Below, one piece after another: positions 6,486-8,425 of a stretch of DNA of 8,425 nt. The notes under the pieces are model-generated. The model saw only the letters and a list, made by a program, of their open reading frames with translations, searched no databases and was not told the DNA's origin. The stretch covers positions 1-8,425 of the forward strand of contig JAUYGP010000509.1 in assembly GCA_030690515.1 (NCBI GenBank), in the 5' to 3' direction. The position numbers were made by a program, and so were the translations under genes. Numbering within the stretch: the stretch's first letter is position 1; each line of letters starts with the position of its first letter. The DNA is from Giesbergeria sp. (GTDB lineage: Bacteria; Pseudomonadota; Gammaproteobacteria; Burkholderiales; Burkholderiaceae_C).

Positions 6486-6541
6486 GCGCCACTTTATTTG
6501 TCGCAATACTTCTTGCGCGCCACTTTAAGTGGCGCAATACT
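6486..6541. promoter_or_regulatory. Paired operator-like direct repeats ahead of the Fic gene
   Basis: Two 25-bp copies begin at 6486 and 6517, a 31-bp step or about three helical turns. Both read GCGCCACTTTA, five variable bases, then CGCAATACT. In the second copy the variable bases complete a perfect 19-bp palindrome, GCGCCACTTTAAGTGGCGC (6517-6535); in the first the right arm is degenerate. The pair ends 28 bp before the ATG of a protein with an N-terminal winged helix, so it probably covers the promoter and acts as an autoregulatory operator. The -10-like AATACT lies inside the second copy, but no promoter can be fixed with confidence. Confidence 0.65.
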
Positions 6542-6569
6542 GGCAGCCTTCGACTAAGAACCTGAGCAC

Positions 6570-7970
6570 ATGCCAAGCATCACCCCCCCGACCGAGCTAG
6601 ACCAACTGGTGGCGCTGATTGCTGCGCAACCCGACGGCCTGGGGATTGATGCCATCGCCAAGTTGCAGGGCAACCGCTTGGCGCGACGCACCTTGCAGCG
6701 CCGATTGGCCTTGTTGGCCAAGCAAGGCCGGATTCAGATGCTGGGCGAGGCGCGGGCGGTGCGATACGTGTGTAACTCGCAGGTCAACAAAGGATCTGCT
6801 TCCATCCAGCTACCGATGCCCACCTTGCAGGCTACTGCCGAGGTTTACGTACCTGTCTCGCCAGAAGGCGAAGCGATCAAAGCCTACGTGCGCCAGCCGC
6901 GTGCCATGCGCGCGCCAGTGGGTTACAGGCAAGCGTTTCTGGAGCAATACCACCCCAATCACACCGCCTATCTGCCGCCAGCTTTGCGGGACCAGTTGCA
7001 CACCATGGGCAGAGCGCGTACTGAACAAACACCGGCGGGCACCTTTGCGCGTGACATTCTGAACCGCTTGCTGATTGACCTGTCTTGGGCCTCCTCCATG
7101 CTGGAGGGCAACACCTACAGCCGGTTTGATACCGAGCGGCTCATCGAATTCGGTCAAGCCGCCGAAGGCAAAGATGCGCTGGAAACCCAGATGATCCTGA
7201 ACCACAAACAGGCCATTGAATACCTGGTGCTTGATCCCGCTCACGCCGAAGTCACGCCCGATTGCATCGTCGCGCTACATGCATTTTTGTCGGATGGCTT
7301 GATGGCCGACCCCACAGCGGTGGGCCGCCTTCGTCGGCGTGCGGTAGAGATTGGCGACAGCGTGTATCTGCCGGTGGCCTTGCCGCAGCGGCTGGAGGAA
7401 CTGTTTGGCATCGTCATCCAGATGGCTGCGGAAATTGACGACCCCTTCGAGCAGGCATTTTTTCTGATGGTGCACTTGCCCTACCTGCAGCCGTTTGAAG
7501 ATGTGAACAAGCGCACCTCAAGACTGGCGGCCAACATACCGCTCATTCGCCACAATCTGTGCCCGCTGTCCTTCATCGACGTGCCGCAACAGGCCTATGT
7601 GGACGCGATGATTGGCGTGTACGAACTCAATCGCATCGAGCTGCTGCGTGACGTGTTTGTGTGGGCCTACGAGCGCTCATGCCAGCAATACGTGGCGGTC
7701 AAACAAAACCTGGTGCCGCCCGATATTTTTCGCCTGCGTTATCGCCAGGCCTTGAGCGCCGTGGTGGCAGCCATTATTCAAAACGACGAGGCCGTAACCA
7801 TTGCCACCGTGAATGCCAGGCGGCCGCCCACGGTTACCGCTGCTGATGCGGCCCACTTCACCCAACTGGTGCTGCAAGAGTTTGCCGCACTGCACCCTGG
7901 GAATGCGGTGCGGTTTGGTATCAGGCCTTTGGTGTTTGCAGCTTGGAAGGAAAGGCATGGTGGGGCATGA
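6570..7970 (+). CDS. Winged-helix/Fic-domain protein with a Gln-substituted Fic motif
   Basis: The protein has 466 residues. Residues about 8-68 form a winged-helix DNA-binding domain (GLGIDAIAKL, RRTLQRRLALLAKQGRI, then a wing). A linker leads to a Fic domain (about 150-375). An inhibitory-type motif SSMLEG (175-180, pattern S/T-x-x-x-E-G/N) precedes the core, as in class II Fic proteins. The Fic signature is Q307-PFEDVNKRTSR-318. The usual HxFx(D/E)(G/A)N(G/K)R has His as the general base, and here it is Gln. The N-K-R form resembles Doc rather than the NGR of AMP-transferases. Fic enzymes usually transfer AMP or phosphate to target proteins; with Gln at this position, ordinary catalysis is doubtful and a regulatory or antitoxin-like role is possible. 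I recall relatives with the same LQPFEDVNKR stretch, so this is probably a conserved subfamily and not decay. The C-terminal 90 residues are unassigned. ATG 6570 is used; the ribosome site is weak. It overlaps the next gene by 4 bp (ATGA). Regulation is probably by its own winged helix at 6486-6541. Confidence 0.92.
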   Translation: MPSITPPTELDQLVALIAAQPDGLGIDAIAKLQGNRLARRTLQRRLALLAKQGRIQMLGEARAVRYVCNSQVNKGSASIQLPMPTLQATAEVYVPVSPEGEAIKAYVRQPRAMRAPVGYRQAFLEQYHPNHTAYLPPALRDQLHTMGRARTEQTPAGTFARDILNRLLIDLSWASSMLEGNTYSRFDTERLIEFGQAAEGKDALETQMILNHKQAIEYLVLDPAHAEVTPDCIVALHAFLSDGLMADPTAVGRLRRRAVEIGDSVYLPVALPQRLEELFGIVIQMAAEIDDPFEQAFFLMVHLPYLQPFEDVNKRTSRLAANIPLIRHNLCPLSFIDVPQQAYVDAMIGVYELNRIELLRDVFVWAYERSCQQYVAVKQNLVPPDIFRLRYRQALSAVVAAIIQNDEAVTIATVNARRPPTVTAADAAHFTQLVLQEFAALHPGNAVRFGIRPLVFAAWKERHGGA

Positions 7971-8425
7971 CTGAAATAGTACCCAACGCACTGCACGCCG
8001 AACTGCGCGCGCTGATTGCCAGCAGCCGCCAGCGGCTGGCCGGTGCCGTGAATGCGGAGCTGACACGGCTGTATTGGAATGTGGGCCAAAGGCTGCGCAC
8101 CGAGGTGCTGGGCGGCGCGGACCGTGCCAAATATGGTGACCAGTTGATTAGCCGCGTGGGGGATCAGCTGGCGCAAGAGTTTGGCCGTGGATTTGAGTCG
8201 CGCAACCTGCGCCGCATGGTGAAATTTGCCGAGAGCTTTCCCGATGCGGCAATTGTGTCAACACTGTCGACACAATTGAGCTGGAGCCACATGGTCGCCA
8301 TCGTGGCGCTGAAAACCCCGCAAGCCCGCCAGTTTTACGCCAACCAAGCTGCACAAGACGGCTGGAGCGTACGCGAGCTGGCACACCAAATCGAACGCAA
8401 GGCCTTCGAAAGAACCGAACTTGCC
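7967..8425 (+). CDS. DUF1016 (YhcG-type, PDDEXK nuclease family) protein, N-terminal part
   Basis: The frame is open from ATG 7967 to the right edge, giving 153 residues of what is usually a protein of about 340-380. The visible part matches the DUF1016 N-terminal domain: LTRLYWNVGQRLRTEVL, KYGDQLISRVGDQLAQEFG, RGFESRNLRRMVKFAESFP, TLSTQLSWSHMVAIVALK, FYANQAAQDGWSVRELAHQI and ERKAFERT. In the family a PDDEXK-type nuclease domain follows; it lies beyond the window, so catalytic residues cannot be checked. The start overlaps the Fic stop (ATGA), so the two are translated together. Family members often occur near type I restriction-modification genes and are thought to act on DNA. Whether it is intact is unknown. 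Confidence 0.92.
   Translation, partial: MTEIVPNALHAELRALIASSRQRLAGAVNAELTRLYWNVGQRLRTEVLGGADRAKYGDQLISRVGDQLAQEFGRGFESRNLRRMVKFAESFPDAAIVSTLSTQLSWSHMVAIVALKTPQARQFYANQAAQDGWSVRELAHQIERKAFERTELA
8250..8278. repeat. Perfect 10-bp inverted repeat inside the DUF1016 gene
   Basis: CAATTGTGTC (8250-8259) and GACACAATTG (8269-8278) are exact reverse complements separated by 9 bases. They lie in the codons for AIVSTLSTQLS, a conserved part of the family, so the symmetry may be constrained by protein sequence. It could form an mRNA hairpin or bind a dimeric protein. Confidence 0.5.

Noticed and set aside
6498..6541. A defined -35/-10 promoter for the Fic gene
   Set aside because: Candidate boxes (TTGTCG, TTGCGC, AATACT) match the consensus poorly or have unsuitable spacing, so no specific promoter is called.
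6486..6541. Two similar repeats as the start of a CRISPR array
   Set aside because: There are only two copies with a 6-bp gap between them and no spacers or cas genes. Operators explain them better.

Overview
The window reads as chromosomal DNA of a high-GC betaproteobacterium, most likely a member of the Comamonadaceae (Burkholderiales). Two things point there: the strongly GC-rich third codon positions, and two copies of a short dispersed repeat (core around AGCGCTAGAGGCCAATTTG) that I recall from Acidovorax, Rhodoferax and Variovorax-type genomes. The family assignment is from memory and was not searched. There are no rRNA or tRNA genes, no CRISPR array and no recognisable transposase.

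Left part (1-5305), all on the + strand: the 3' tail of an unidentified gene overlaps a membrane-anchored P-loop (STAND/AAA-type) ATPase, followed by a leucine-rich-repeat protein and an ankyrin-repeat protein. The first two junctions overlap and the third gap is 61 bp, so this looks like one transcription unit. The ATPase carries, between two transmembrane segments, a domain that looks like the globular half of a type IV pilin (WTC...YLPLNC C-terminal signature) but has no prepilin cleavage site. A STAND-like signalling ATPase with a pilin-like exterior domain, beside two proteins built from binding repeats, is the best candidate here for an undescribed sensing, defence or conflict system. 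That role is inference.

Middle part (5306-6569) has no intact gene. It holds a 38-codon ORF of doubtful status, two direct copies of the Comamonadaceae-type repeat, a REP-like doublet of two inverted GC-rich hairpins, and the wreck of a minus-strand major facilitator superfamily (MFS) transporter gene. The wreck keeps its Shine-Dalgarno site and start codon. It has lost most of its N-terminal half at the point where one repeat copy sits, carries a frameshift in a C/G homopolymer, and has an internal deletion. A G-quadruplex-type G-rich tract and a pair of 25-bp direct repeats follow. The second of these contains a perfect 19-bp palindrome and lies just ahead of the next gene, so they look like operators.

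Right part (6570-8425), + strand: a winged-helix/Fic-domain protein whose Fic motif has Gln in place of the catalytic His (QPFEDVNKRTSR) and which keeps an inhibitory SSMLEG motif. It overlaps by 4 bp the start of a DUF1016 (YhcG-type, PDDEXK nuclease family) gene that runs off the window. Such pairs are common near type I restriction-modification loci and in toxin-antitoxin-like cassettes. The N-terminal winged helix and the paired operators suggest autoregulation.
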